17,354 nucleotides of DNA from Candidatus Andersenbacteria bacterium RIFCSPHIGHO2_02_FULL_45_11 (GTDB lineage Bacteria; Patescibacteriota; Andersenbacteria; UBA10190): assembly GCA_001817055.1 (NCBI GenBank), contig MHHP01000017.1, forward strand, positions 12,789 to 30,142. The letters run 5' to 3'. Position numbers and translations under genes: made by a program. The notes below the pieces were generated by a model. It worked only from the letters and a program-made list of their open reading frames with translations. It did no database searches and was not told the origin of the DNA. This document shows positions 5,739-11,985 of this stretch, piece by piece. Numbering within the stretch: position 1 is the stretch's first letter; every line of letters starts with the position of its first letter.

Positions 5739-6212
5739 ATGCTCACCATCATCGCCGCAGTTGCTGCAAATAACGTTATTGGAAACAACGGAAAGACCCC
5801 TTGGAATATTCCAGAGGAAATACAGTTATTCAAAACCCTCACTATGGGCCATCCTGTTATTATGGGGCGCACAACGTTTGAATCTATAGGTAAACCGCTC
5901 CCGGGGAGGACAACGATCGTTCTGTCACATACCCCTCACCCTAACCCTCTCCCCATCCGGGGCGAGGGGATTATCTGGCACAACTCTATCAAAAAAGCGT
6001 TGGAAGCAACAGGTGGAAAAGATGCCTTTGTCATAGGGGGTGCCAGCGTATATGCTCAAATGATGTCTGTAGCAGATGAGGTGCGCATATCTCACGTTAA
6101 GGCGTCACACCCAGGAGATGCATTGTTTCCAACTATTGACCCAACTATTTGGGAAATTGCAGAAACACATGACTATCCCCTCTTTACCCATATTCGATAT
6201 ATACGCATATGA
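5739..6212 (+). CDS. folA: Dihydrofolate reductase carrying an in-frame palindromic-repeat insertion
   Basis: Reduces dihydrofolate to tetrahydrofolate with NADPH. 157 aa with classic motifs: MLTIIAAVAANNVIGNNGKTPWNIPEE (substrate region, with Glu26 or Glu27 at the catalytic carboxylate position), GHPVIMGRTTFESIGKPLPGR (cofactor), and AFVIGGASVYAQMM (the GG motif). ATG 5739 is preferred over an upstream in-frame TTG at 5694, because homology begins at MLTIIAA. Residues 65-77 (TPHPNPLPIRGEG) are encoded by a family A repeat. They replace and lengthen the loop after VLSH, which in E. coli DHFR is the adenosine-binding loop near residues 63-72. The stop overlaps the glyA start as ATGA, so the two are translationally coupled. 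Co-occurrence with a ThyX-like gene is notable, because ThyX does not produce dihydrofolate. Confidence 0.95.
   Translation: MLTIIAAVAANNVIGNNGKTPWNIPEEIQLFKTLTMGHPVIMGRTTFESIGKPLPGRTTIVLSHTPHPNPLPIRGEGIIWHNSIKKALEATGGKDAFVIGGASVYAQMMSVADEVRISHVKASHPGDALFPTIDPTIWEIAETHDYPLFTHIRYIRI
5932..5970 (+). repeat. Family A palindromic repeat inside folA
   Basis: 39 bp identical to intergenic 11493-11531. It begins CCCCTCACCC and ends GGGGCGAGGGGA, with a CCCTCTCCCC/GGGGCGAGGG stem (5945-5954 and 5959-5968, one mismatch) around ATCC. Its length of 13 codons keeps the folA frame. Confidence 0.92.
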
Positions 6213-7570
6213 GCAATCTCAAAAAAACAGATAAACAGGTATATAAGATCATTCAGAACGAAGAGAAACGACAGCAAGAAACGCTTTCCATGATTCCATC
6301 TGAAAACTGGTTCTCTTCATCTGTTCGAGAAGCAGTAGGTTCCGTGCTATCGCATAAATACGCAGAGGGCAATATTGGCTCACGCTACTACGAAGGCGCA
6401 CAATATATAGACGAACTAGAAACGCTCGCAATAAAACGCGCAAAAAAAGTATTTCAACTTCCAAAAACATGGGGCGTAAACGTTCAAGCACTATCCGGAA
6501 GCAACGCAAACCTTGCCGTATACCTCGCACTGCTCCAGCCTGGAGATACGATTCTTGCGATGTACCTGCCCGACGGCGGACATCTATCTCACGGATGGTC
6601 GTTTGAGCCAGATAAGGCAAAACGAGAGGCGGATGTTGCAAGCGGATCACTCATATACAAAGGCGGGGAAAAGAAGGTAAACATCAGCGCGATGCTATAT
6701 AGCCCGGTGCAATACAAAACAAGCCCAAAGACACACCAATTTAATTACAAGGCAATCGCCGAAATTGCGGAGCAGTATAAACCAAAGCTGATTATCACAG
6801 GTGGCACAGCATATCCACGAGCGATTAATCACAAAAAGATTAAAAGCATTGCGAAGAAGGTAGGCGCCTACTACTTAGCCGACGTTGCACACGAAGCAGG
6901 ATTAATTGCGGGTGAAGCATTCCCGTCACCTGTTGGCATTGCAGACGTAGTCACTATGACAACACATAAAACGCTTCGTTCTGGCCGCGGCGCAATCATT
7001 CTTGCAAAACAAGAACTCATTGAGAACATAAACCGAGCAATTTTGCCAGGCCTGCAAGGGGGACCGCACAATCATAATATCGCAGGTATTTGTGTAGGAT
7101 TGGGCGAAGCGCTTACGCCTGCATTCAAGAAATACGCACATCAGATTATCGCAAACACTCAAACACTTGCGAAAGAATTGCAAAAGCAGAATTTTAAGCT
7201 AGTTACAAACGGAACAGACAAACACTTTGTGCTTATCAATCTTGCAGATGAACCGCTGCTTGGCCGACCATTCGCACGCATTCTTTCGCTTGCAGGAATC
7301 ACCACAAACTACTCTACCATGCCGTGGGATTCTCGCCCTCCACGCAATCCTTCTGCACTCCGCCTCGGCACACCATGGCTTACAACGAGAGGCATGAACC
7401 TTAAAGAAATGAAGCAAATTGCCAAATGGATCCGTGAAATTATGAACTTCGCATCAGCATGGAAAGATTTAGAATTCTCAGAAATAGAAGAAAAGGCCAA
7501 AAAATCTAAAGATATAAAACGTATCGCACAAGAAGTGAAAGAACTTTGCAATCGTTTTCCGCTGCGCTAG
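6209..7570 (+). CDS. glyA: Serine hydroxymethyltransferase
   Basis: PLP enzyme interconverting serine + tetrahydrofolate and glycine + methylene-tetrahydrofolate. 453 aa. It shows MIPSENWFSSSVREAVGS, the YAEG-IGSRYYEGAQYIDELE substrate region, LSGSNANLAVYLALL, DVAHEAGLIAG and the PLP-lysine segment VTMTTHKTLRSGRGAII, where most enzymes have LRGPRGG. The C-terminus contains GITTNYSTMPWDSRPPRNPSALRLGTPWLTTRG. It is slightly longer than E. coli GlyA (417 aa) owing to an insertion around LIYKGGEKKVNISAMLYSPVQYKTSPKTHQF. It overlaps folA by 4 bp and supplies the methylene-THF that thymidylate synthesis uses. Confidence 0.97.
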   Translation: MSNLKKTDKQVYKIIQNEEKRQQETLSMIPSENWFSSSVREAVGSVLSHKYAEGNIGSRYYEGAQYIDELETLAIKRAKKVFQLPKTWGVNVQALSGSNANLAVYLALLQPGDTILAMYLPDGGHLSHGWSFEPDKAKREADVASGSLIYKGGEKKVNISAMLYSPVQYKTSPKTHQFNYKAIAEIAEQYKPKLIITGGTAYPRAINHKKIKSIAKKVGAYYLADVAHEAGLIAGEAFPSPVGIADVVTMTTHKTLRSGRGAIILAKQELIENINRAILPGLQGGPHNHNIAGICVGLGEALTPAFKKYAHQIIANTQTLAKELQKQNFKLVTNGTDKHFVLINLADEPLLGRPFARILSLAGITTNYSTMPWDSRPPRNPSALRLGTPWLTTRGMNLKEMKQIAKWIREIMNFASAWKDLEFSEIEEKAKKSKDIKRIAQEVKELCNRFPLR

Positions 7571-7575
7571 TATTT

Positions 7576-7610
7576 CCACCCCCTCTCGCTCCCCCTTGTA
7601 TAAGGGGGAG
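7576..7610 (+). repeat. Family B palindromic repeat between glyA and trhO
   Basis: CCACCCCCTCTCG followed by a perfect 9-bp stem CTCCCCCTT/AAGGGGGAG (7589-7597 and 7602-7610, loop GTAT). The 5' part aligns with the copies in trhO (7937) and in the glycosyltransferase gene (13408). It lies 5 bp after the glyA stop. Confidence 0.8.
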
Positions 7611-7630
7611 AAATTACGCAACATATACTC

Positions 7631-8569
7631 ATGCCTTATTTCATGACTCAATGGTACGTGTTTACACCGCTCACACAGACGGAGCTTTTGAGTATTCAAG
7701 CAACACTACAAGAAATCGGCAAAAACCACGAGATGAACGGGCTTATATTGCTGGCGACCGAAGGCTGCAACGGAACCGTGGCAGGCCCACAGGAGGCTGT
7801 AAAATTCATAAAAGAATATCTCATAACCACATTCCCTATTTCTAATTTTCAGGATTGGGAAAGTGATGTAAAACCGTTCAAGAGATTCAAAGTTGATATT
7901 CGACAAGAAATTGTTGCGTTGAAAAAGAGTGATACTCCCACCCCCTCCAGCTCCCCCTCGGGCAGGGGGAGAGGCGCCGACTCCTCCCCTTTTCAAGGGG
8001 AGGGTGGGTGGGGTGAAATCGATCACGTATCACCCGCGGACTTCCATCGCATGCTCGAGCAAGATGACGTTACCATTCTCGATACACGCAACACGTACGA
8101 AACCGCAATTGGAACATTTAAAAATGCTATCATCCCCCCATTAAAATCATTCCATGAATTTCCGAACTATGTAGAAAAAAGCGCAATTCCGAAAGATAAG
8201 CCTGTGCTTATGTTTTGCACGAGCGGAATCAGATGCGAAAAAGCTGCCGAAGAAATGCGTAGCCAGGGATACGAAAAGGTATATCAACTGGATGGTGGCA
8301 TCACCAACTATATAAAAGAATACCCAAACGGGCACTGGCAAGGTGAGTGCTTTATGTTCGATCATCGCGTTGCAGTAGACAAAAATCTTCAACCAAGTAA
8401 ACGCTATGCTCTCTGCCCATCGTGCGGAAACCCAGGCGACGTACGTACAACCTGCATACAGTGCAATATGCCATGCACGCTTTGCGAAGCTTGCCTAGAA
8501 AAAGTACCCGCCCTGTGCTCAAAGGCTTGCAAACATAATATGAAATATAAAAAAATGCCGATCGTGTAA
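7631..8569 (+). CDS. trhO: TrhO (YceA/UPF0176) tRNA uridine-34 hydroxylase with in-frame repeat insertion
   Basis: Rhodanese-family protein; characterised relatives hydroxylate U34 of tRNAs using O2. 312 aa from ATG 7631; ATG 7643 is equally possible, as homology begins near TQWYVFTPL. Parts in order: an N-terminal domain with LATEGCNGTVAGP; the VDIRQEIVALKK end of that domain; a linker; a rhodanese domain with LDTRNTYETAIGTFKNA and the active loop CTSGIRCEKA; the GGITNYIKE segment; and a C-terminal cysteine-rich domain (CPSCG ... CIQCNMPC ... CEAC ... CSKACK). Residues 102-128 (rich in S, P, G and R) are encoded by two head-to-head family B palindromes that occupy the interdomain linker. Probably read with folA-glyA. 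Confidence 0.92.
   Translation: MPYFMTQWYVFTPLTQTELLSIQATLQEIGKNHEMNGLILLATEGCNGTVAGPQEAVKFIKEYLITTFPISNFQDWESDVKPFKRFKVDIRQEIVALKKSDTPTPSSSPSGRGRGADSSPFQGEGGWGEIDHVSPADFHRMLEQDDVTILDTRNTYETAIGTFKNAIIPPLKSFHEFPNYVEKSAIPKDKPVLMFCTSGIRCEKAAEEMRSQGYEKVYQLDGGITNYIKEYPNGHWQGECFMFDHRVAVDKNLQPSKRYALCPSCGNPGDVRTTCIQCNMPCTLCEACLEKVPALCSKACKHNMKYKKMPIV
7935..8014. repeat. Two inverted family B repeats inside trhO
   Basis: First copy: CCACCCCCTCCAG then stem CTCCCCCT/AGGGGGAG (7951-7958 and 7964-7971). Second copy, inverted: stem CCTCCCCTT/AAGGGGAGG (7983-7991 and 7995-8003) then GTGGGTGGGG. Together about 80 bp with CCACCC and GGGTGGG at the outer ends. The reading frame of trhO runs through without a stop. 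Confidence 0.88.
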
Positions 8570-8595
8570 ACACGGCCGGCAATGCTTCCAATTAC

Positions 8596-9183
8596 TCAAT
8601 CCGGAAAATATCCCGAAAGCCAACACATCAGGTCCTCCAACTGAAAACGATTCAAATAGAACCGGTGAGACTTATGGCTATCCTCCCTACATTCTCCACG
8701 AATACACCCCGCCGTTGGCTGCCCGCGCTGGATTCCTTCGCGTATGGCCACAGATTCATACTCAGTAAGCTCGGGTGAGTTTCTGCGAAAAAGATCGGTA
8801 CATCTTGAGTCGATACACAACGAAACATCTTCGTCGACTGGGGCAAATGGGAAGAGCTGATACAAAACACCACCTTCACGTTCATCGCTGCCAGTAGGAA
8901 AGATTAAGCCCGTAAACCCAATTGGTAAAAATGGCCGCGCTGGCAACATCACAACCAGCTCTTGCGTGATTCCATACAACATTCCAGCAAAAACGTCTTG
9001 ATGACAGTTGGGAGATTTTGATCCAACTATTTTGCGATATGAGTAATCAGATTTTTTCGCAGGCAACCCTCGCATTCGACAAATGACCGCAAACAACCTG
9101 TCATGTTCACCGTCCTCTTGAACAATCCTCCACAGATCCTGTAAGTCAATTTTCGAGAAGTAGTCCCATATAGTTACACTCAT
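8596..9183 (-). CDS. Orphan cysteine-containing protein, 195 aa
   Basis: No named family recognised. ATG 9183 is chosen because GGAGG lies five bases upstream; an in-frame GTG at 9195 would overlap that site. The sequence has an N-terminal helical part (IWDYFSKIDLQDLWRIV), several cysteines in pairs (CIDSRC, CIRGEC), and an aromatic C-terminus (LEDLMCWLSGYFPD). No signal peptide or membrane helix is seen. It converges with trhO (26 bp between the stop codons) and follows the small basic gene and gpsA on the same strand. It has its own strong ribosome binding site, unlike its core-gene neighbours. Confidence 0.78.
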   Translation of the reverse strand: MSVTIWDYFSKIDLQDLWRIVQEDGEHDRLFAVICRMRGLPAKKSDYSYRKIVGSKSPNCHQDVFAGMLYGITQELVVMLPARPFLPIGFTGLIFPTGSDEREGGVLYQLFPFAPVDEDVSLCIDSRCTDLFRRNSPELTEYESVAIREGIQRGQPTAGCIRGECREDSHKSHRFYLNRFQLEDLMCWLSGYFPD

Positions 9184-9212
9184 AGCATCCTCCACGGTGA
9201 TGCATTCCTAAG

Positions 9213-9242
9213 AAAAGAGCATGGCCTTATATCAATAAAGCC
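9213..9242 (-). terminator. Possible weak terminator after the small basic gene
   Basis: On the minus strand GGCTTTAT and ATAAGGCC (9235-9242 and 9223-9230) pair over 8 bp with one G-U and a TGAT loop. CTTTTC follows six bases later. The stem is short and the T-run is offset, so this is tentative. Confidence 0.3.
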
Positions 9243-9263
9243 CACCCTTACGTAATACTCCTA

Positions 9264-9446
9264 TTACTTCTCCCAGGCAAGCTTATATGCTTCTTTGGTT
9301 ATAGTTGGAGATACAAGAATAGCCTTTGCAAGAACCTTTTCTTTAGTATCCTGTGTTTTTGCACCCACATACTTTGCCTTCAACAGTGCAAGCTTTCCCT
9401 TCCTGCGCTGACGTATTTTTCGTTCTGTTCTTCGTGGTTTTGACAT
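9264..9446 (-). CDS. Small basic protein, 60 aa
   Basis: The sequence begins MSKPRRTERKIRQRRKGKLALLKAKY and is highly positively charged over its first half. Such short, lysine/arginine-rich, helical proteins in CPR genomes resemble ribosome- or RNA-associated small proteins, but I cannot name the family. The start has AGGA eight bases upstream. It begins 15 bp after the gpsA stop on the same strand, so it is probably in the gpsA transcript. Confidence 0.7.
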   Translation of the reverse strand: MSKPRRTERKIRQRRKGKLALLKAKYVGAKTQDTKEKVLAKAILVSPTITKEAYKLAWEK

Positions 9447-9461
9447 ATCAAATATCCTAAA

Positions 9462-10355
9462 CTATAGAACACTTTTAAGCAAGGTGGATGCATCCGCCCT
9501 GCCAGCCACAATATCTGCAATAGAGGTTGCTATGGGCGCTACAATACTTGCTGTTTGCAGTATCTGCATCATCTGAGGAAGCGACTCTCCCCCTTCGCTT
9601 ACCGTGCTGCACTCTCCCGACTGCACAAGCTCATGCCCGACTTTACAGTTACGAGATGTAGGAGATAAGCCGGTTGCAACTAGGTCACCAATCCCAGCAC
9701 TCGTATATGCAGTTTCCGGCTTGCCGCCACACGCAACAATAATTTTCGACATCTCACGCACCGCAGCACGCACATACCACCCACGAAAATTACTTCCAAG
9801 CCTCATTGCTTCTGTCATCCCAAGGCCAATGGAATAGATATTTTTCAGCACGCCCGCCAATGCAACTCCATGAACATCCGAAGAATATTCAAGCGTAAGG
9901 GTTGTGCGAGCAAATAGTTCCTGCAAATCAGTGCATGTAGACTGTGACGCACTTGCAACGGTTGCAAACGACGGCAAACCTTCCATCATCTCAGCAGCAA
10001 GCATTGGCCCGTGCAATAAGGCCACAGTCGCGTTATCGGCAAATATATCTGTAAGCACTTCATCAGATGTTTTATTCGTTTTTTCTTCAAGGCCTTTTGT
10101 AGGAGAAATCACAGTTGCGCCAGGCGAAAGTAAAGGAGCAATAGATTCCCCTGCACTACGAAGCGACCACGAAGGGACGCATAAAAATATAACAGTTGCA
10201 CCAGATAGGACCGACTGTAGCGTTTCAGGTTTTTGCATCTTTGCAGAATCGCTATCCCAGAGTGCCCCCATAATATCGGAACGAATAGACAAAATGTGAG
10301 CAAGGGCACTGCCAAAATTTCCAGCTCCTATAATAGCGATCTTTCCCATATCCAT
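9462..10355 (-). CDS. gpsA: NAD(P)-dependent glycerol-3-phosphate dehydrogenase
   Basis: Reduces dihydroxyacetone phosphate to sn-glycerol-3-phosphate for phospholipid synthesis. 297 aa. It starts with the Rossmann fingerprint IAIIGAGNFGSALAHIL and continues with VIFLCVPSW, SPTKGLEEKT, LHGPMLAAEM, and the catalytic-lysine segment GVALAGVLKNIYSIGLGM. Further on are NFRGWYVRAAVREMSKI and AGIGDLVATGLSPTSRN, all in canonical order. ATG 10355 is chosen (10349 is also possible); the longer open frame to 10439 has no homology and runs into the divergent VKOR gene. A TATAGT box ends exactly six bases before ATG 10355 and no Shine-Dalgarno is present. Confidence 0.95.
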   Translation of the reverse strand: MDMGKIAIIGAGNFGSALAHILSIRSDIMGALWDSDSAKMQKPETLQSVLSGATVIFLCVPSWSLRSAGESIAPLLSPGATVISPTKGLEEKTNKTSDEVLTDIFADNATVALLHGPMLAAEMMEGLPSFATVASASQSTCTDLQELFARTTLTLEYSSDVHGVALAGVLKNIYSIGLGMTEAMRLGSNFRGWYVRAAVREMSKIIVACGGKPETAYTSAGIGDLVATGLSPTSRNCKVGHELVQSGECSTVSEGGESLPQMMQILQTASIVAPIATSIADIVAGRADASTLLKSVL

Positions 10356-10360
10356 AATCG

Positions 10361-10367
10361 TACTATA
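10361..10367. promoter_or_regulatory. Shared symmetrical -10 element for gpsA and VKOR
   Basis: The same seven bases read TACTAT (10361-10366) on plus and TATAGT (10362-10367) on minus. Minus: 6 nt to ATG 10355 of gpsA. Plus: 11 nt to ATG 10378 of VKOR. The whole divergent gap is only 22 bp (10356-10377), so no separate promoters fit and any -35 must lie inside the opposing gene. Confidence 0.6.
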
Positions 10368-10377
10368 CACTGAAGGG

Positions 10378-10791
10378 ATGCATAAAGGTCTTGTTATAGT
10401 ATCTTTTTTGGGACTTTTAATATCTGGGTACCTTACCATTACCTACGCGTCCAATACACCTATCGCCTGCATAAGTGGCGAAGGGTGTCTTGTAGCTCAA
10501 CTATCACCCTACTCATCGTTTATGGGCATCCAAACCCCCATATATGGCCTTATATACTATTTTGCCCTTGGCATCATAGCCGCTCTCTGGTCAGAAGATA
10601 CAAGACAAAAACTCCAACTTCCACTTGCCATCCTTACAGGCGCAGGACTGAGTGTTTCTATCTTACTGAGCTCAATCGAAGCATTTGTCTTACATGCGTG
10701 GTGCTCTTGGTGCGTGGCAAGCGCGCTTCTAACGATTGTTGCATTCATTATGTTCTGGAAGGTATCATCAAAGCATGACACTCACATCTGA
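10378..10791 (+). CDS. VKOR-family membrane thiol oxidoreductase
   Basis: Bacterial vitamin K epoxide reductase homologue that reoxidises a periplasmic/extracytoplasmic DsbA-like protein and passes electrons to quinone. 137 aa with about four membrane helices (5-23, 51-71, 83-103, 113-128). The loop cysteine pair is Cys31/Cys37 (ACISGEGC), followed by the conserved Ser region SPYSS. The membrane-side active site is CSWC (109-112) after the HAW segment. The gene overlaps the following DsbA-like gene by 17 bp, the usual pairing. Translation starts within about 5 nt of the predicted transcript start. Confidence 0.92.
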   Translation: MHKGLVIVSFLGLLISGYLTITYASNTPIACISGEGCLVAQLSPYSSFMGIQTPIYGLIYYFALGIIAALWSEDTRQKLQLPLAILTGAGLSVSILLSSIEAFVLHAWCSWCVASALLTIVAFIMFWKVSSKHDTHI

Positions 10792-11425
10792 CGCAAAATT
10801 TATTATCGGAGTTCTCGTTGTAACTATCATCGTAATCGGAGGTGGAGCATATATTACGAGCAAGAAAACAACTCCAACCACAAGCAAAACCGTACCCGAA
10901 TCGCTCATGCAAAACCTCGTACGTGAAGATTCCCCAACAATTGGGAAAAAAGATGCAAAAGTTACCGTTGTAGAGTTTGGAGATTTTCAGTGTCCTGCGT
11001 GTGGAACGCTGCACCCAGTACTCAAGGAAGTAAAGAAGAAGTACGCAGATGCAAGCGTACGATTCGTATTTCGCCAATTCCCACTTCCTCAGCACGAAAA
11101 CGCACTACTAGCCGCAAAAGCATCTCTTGCAGCACAAAAGCAAGAAAAGTTCTGGGAATACCACGATGCGCTTTTTGAGCATCAAACAAATTTGAAAGCT
11201 GACGATTTTATAACGTATGCAAAAAGTATCGGACTTGATGTGGAGAAATTCACGCAAGATCTCAAGGCGAGCACCGTTGCAGATGCCGTACAACGAGACC
11301 GCGCAGACGGAAACGCACTTGGGGTGCGCTCAACCCCGACTCTCTTTATTAACGATATCCAATATACAGGGAAATACTCTGTTGCAGATCTTTCCGCAGT
11401 TATTGAAGCTGAATTGGCAAAATAA
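10775..11425 (+). CDS. DsbA-like membrane-anchored thioredoxin-fold oxidoreductase
   Basis: 216 aa. An N-terminal membrane anchor (residues 8-26, FIIGVLVVTIIVIGGGAYI) is followed by a Thr/Lys-rich linker and a DsbA/Thioredoxin_4 domain. Active site CPAC (73-76) within VVEFGDFQCPACGTLHP; cis-Pro loop STPTLFIN (Pro188). It catalyses disulfide formation in exported proteins and is presumably reoxidised by the VKOR protein encoded upstream. ATG 10775 overlaps the VKOR stop by 17 bp. A longer frame opening at TTG 10736 lacks homology. Confidence 0.93.
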   Translation: MTLTSDAKFIIGVLVVTIIVIGGGAYITSKKTTPTTSKTVPESLMQNLVREDSPTIGKKDAKVTVVEFGDFQCPACGTLHPVLKEVKKKYADASVRFVFRQFPLPQHENALLAAKASLAAQKQEKFWEYHDALFEHQTNLKADDFITYAKSIGLDVEKFTQDLKASTVADAVQRDRADGNALGVRSTPTLFINDIQYTGKYSVADLSAVIEAELAK

Positions 11426-11433
11426 GCGCCGAT

Positions 11434-11471
11434 CCCTTCTCCCCGGATGGGGAGAAGGCGGGGATGAGGGG
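11434..11471 (-). repeat. Family A palindromic repeat, minus orientation
   Basis: Perfect 10-bp stem CCTTCTCCCC/GGGGAGAAGG (11435-11444 and 11449-11458) followed by CGGGGATGAGGGG. On the minus strand it starts CCCCTCATCCC, matching family A with several substitutions. It pairs head-to-head with the next copy, forming a BIME-like unit between the convergent dsbA-like and DUF1003 genes. Confidence 0.85.
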
Positions 11472-11492
11472 AAATTTCGACGTACGACGCGG

Positions 11493-11531
11493 CCCCTCAC
11501 CCTAACCCTCTCCCCATCCGGGGCGAGGGGA
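11493..11531 (+). repeat. Family A palindromic repeat, identical to the copy in folA
   Basis: All 39 bases equal those at 5932-5970. It lies intergenically, 10 bp beyond the DUF1003 stop codon, and forms an inverted pair with 11434-11471. Confidence 0.92.
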
Positions 11532-11541
11532 ACGACCCACG

Positions 11542-11967
11542 TTACCTCCTATGCAACTCGTCAATTCTGCGCAACGTCTCTATCGACATTTTGTCCTGTT
11601 TTTCCAGGTGAGCTAAAATGCGCTTAATCTCTTTTTCCGCACGCACGTTCAAATCAAAGTCTGATTCTGCACGAACCTCGGAGTGTCGCCCTTGAAGATT
11701 TTGGCCGATCAAAATTAATGGCATTAATAGAAGCTGTAAAATATTTGAGCAAAACAGCCAAAGCACAAATGCAGGGAACGGATCAAATTGATGCTCCTGC
11801 GCTGCATACGTATTCCAAAGCACCCATATAATAGTAATAGTGAGCAGTAAGAAGAAAAACTTCATACTGCCAATCTTAGTAGTAACAAAGAGCGCAAGCC
11901 GTTCGAGATTTGTTAAGCTCTCGCGATGCTCTGCGTTAGCGTTGCGTACTCTTGAATGCCCCTCCAT
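11542..11967 (-). CDS. DUF1003 family membrane protein
   Basis: 141 aa. Two membrane helices (about 36-55 and 66-88) surround FDPFPAFVLWLFCSNILQLLLMPLILIGQN. With KIGSMKFFF and ESDFDLNVRAEKEI this reproduces the DUF1003 consensus (GS..F, FDP.P, QN, D...N..AE.E). Function of the family is unknown. A coiled-coil-prone, charged C-terminus (108-141) follows. It begins 18 bp after the glycosyltransferase stop on the same strand, so co-transcription is likely, and TATACT (plus-strand 11978-11983) ten bases before the start could add an internal promoter. No Shine-Dalgarno. Confidence 0.9.
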   Translation of the reverse strand: MEGHSRVRNANAEHRESLTNLERLALFVTTKIGSMKFFFLLLTITIIWVLWNTYAAQEHQFDPFPAFVLWLFCSNILQLLLMPLILIGQNLQGRHSEVRAESDFDLNVRAEKEIKRILAHLEKQDKMSIETLRRIDELHRR

Positions 11968-11985
11968 AGTTGCACCAAGTATATA

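Noticed and set aside
10356..10439. Longer N-terminus for gpsA
   Set aside because: It would extend through the divergent promoter into VKOR; the Rossmann motif begins right after ATG 10355/10349.
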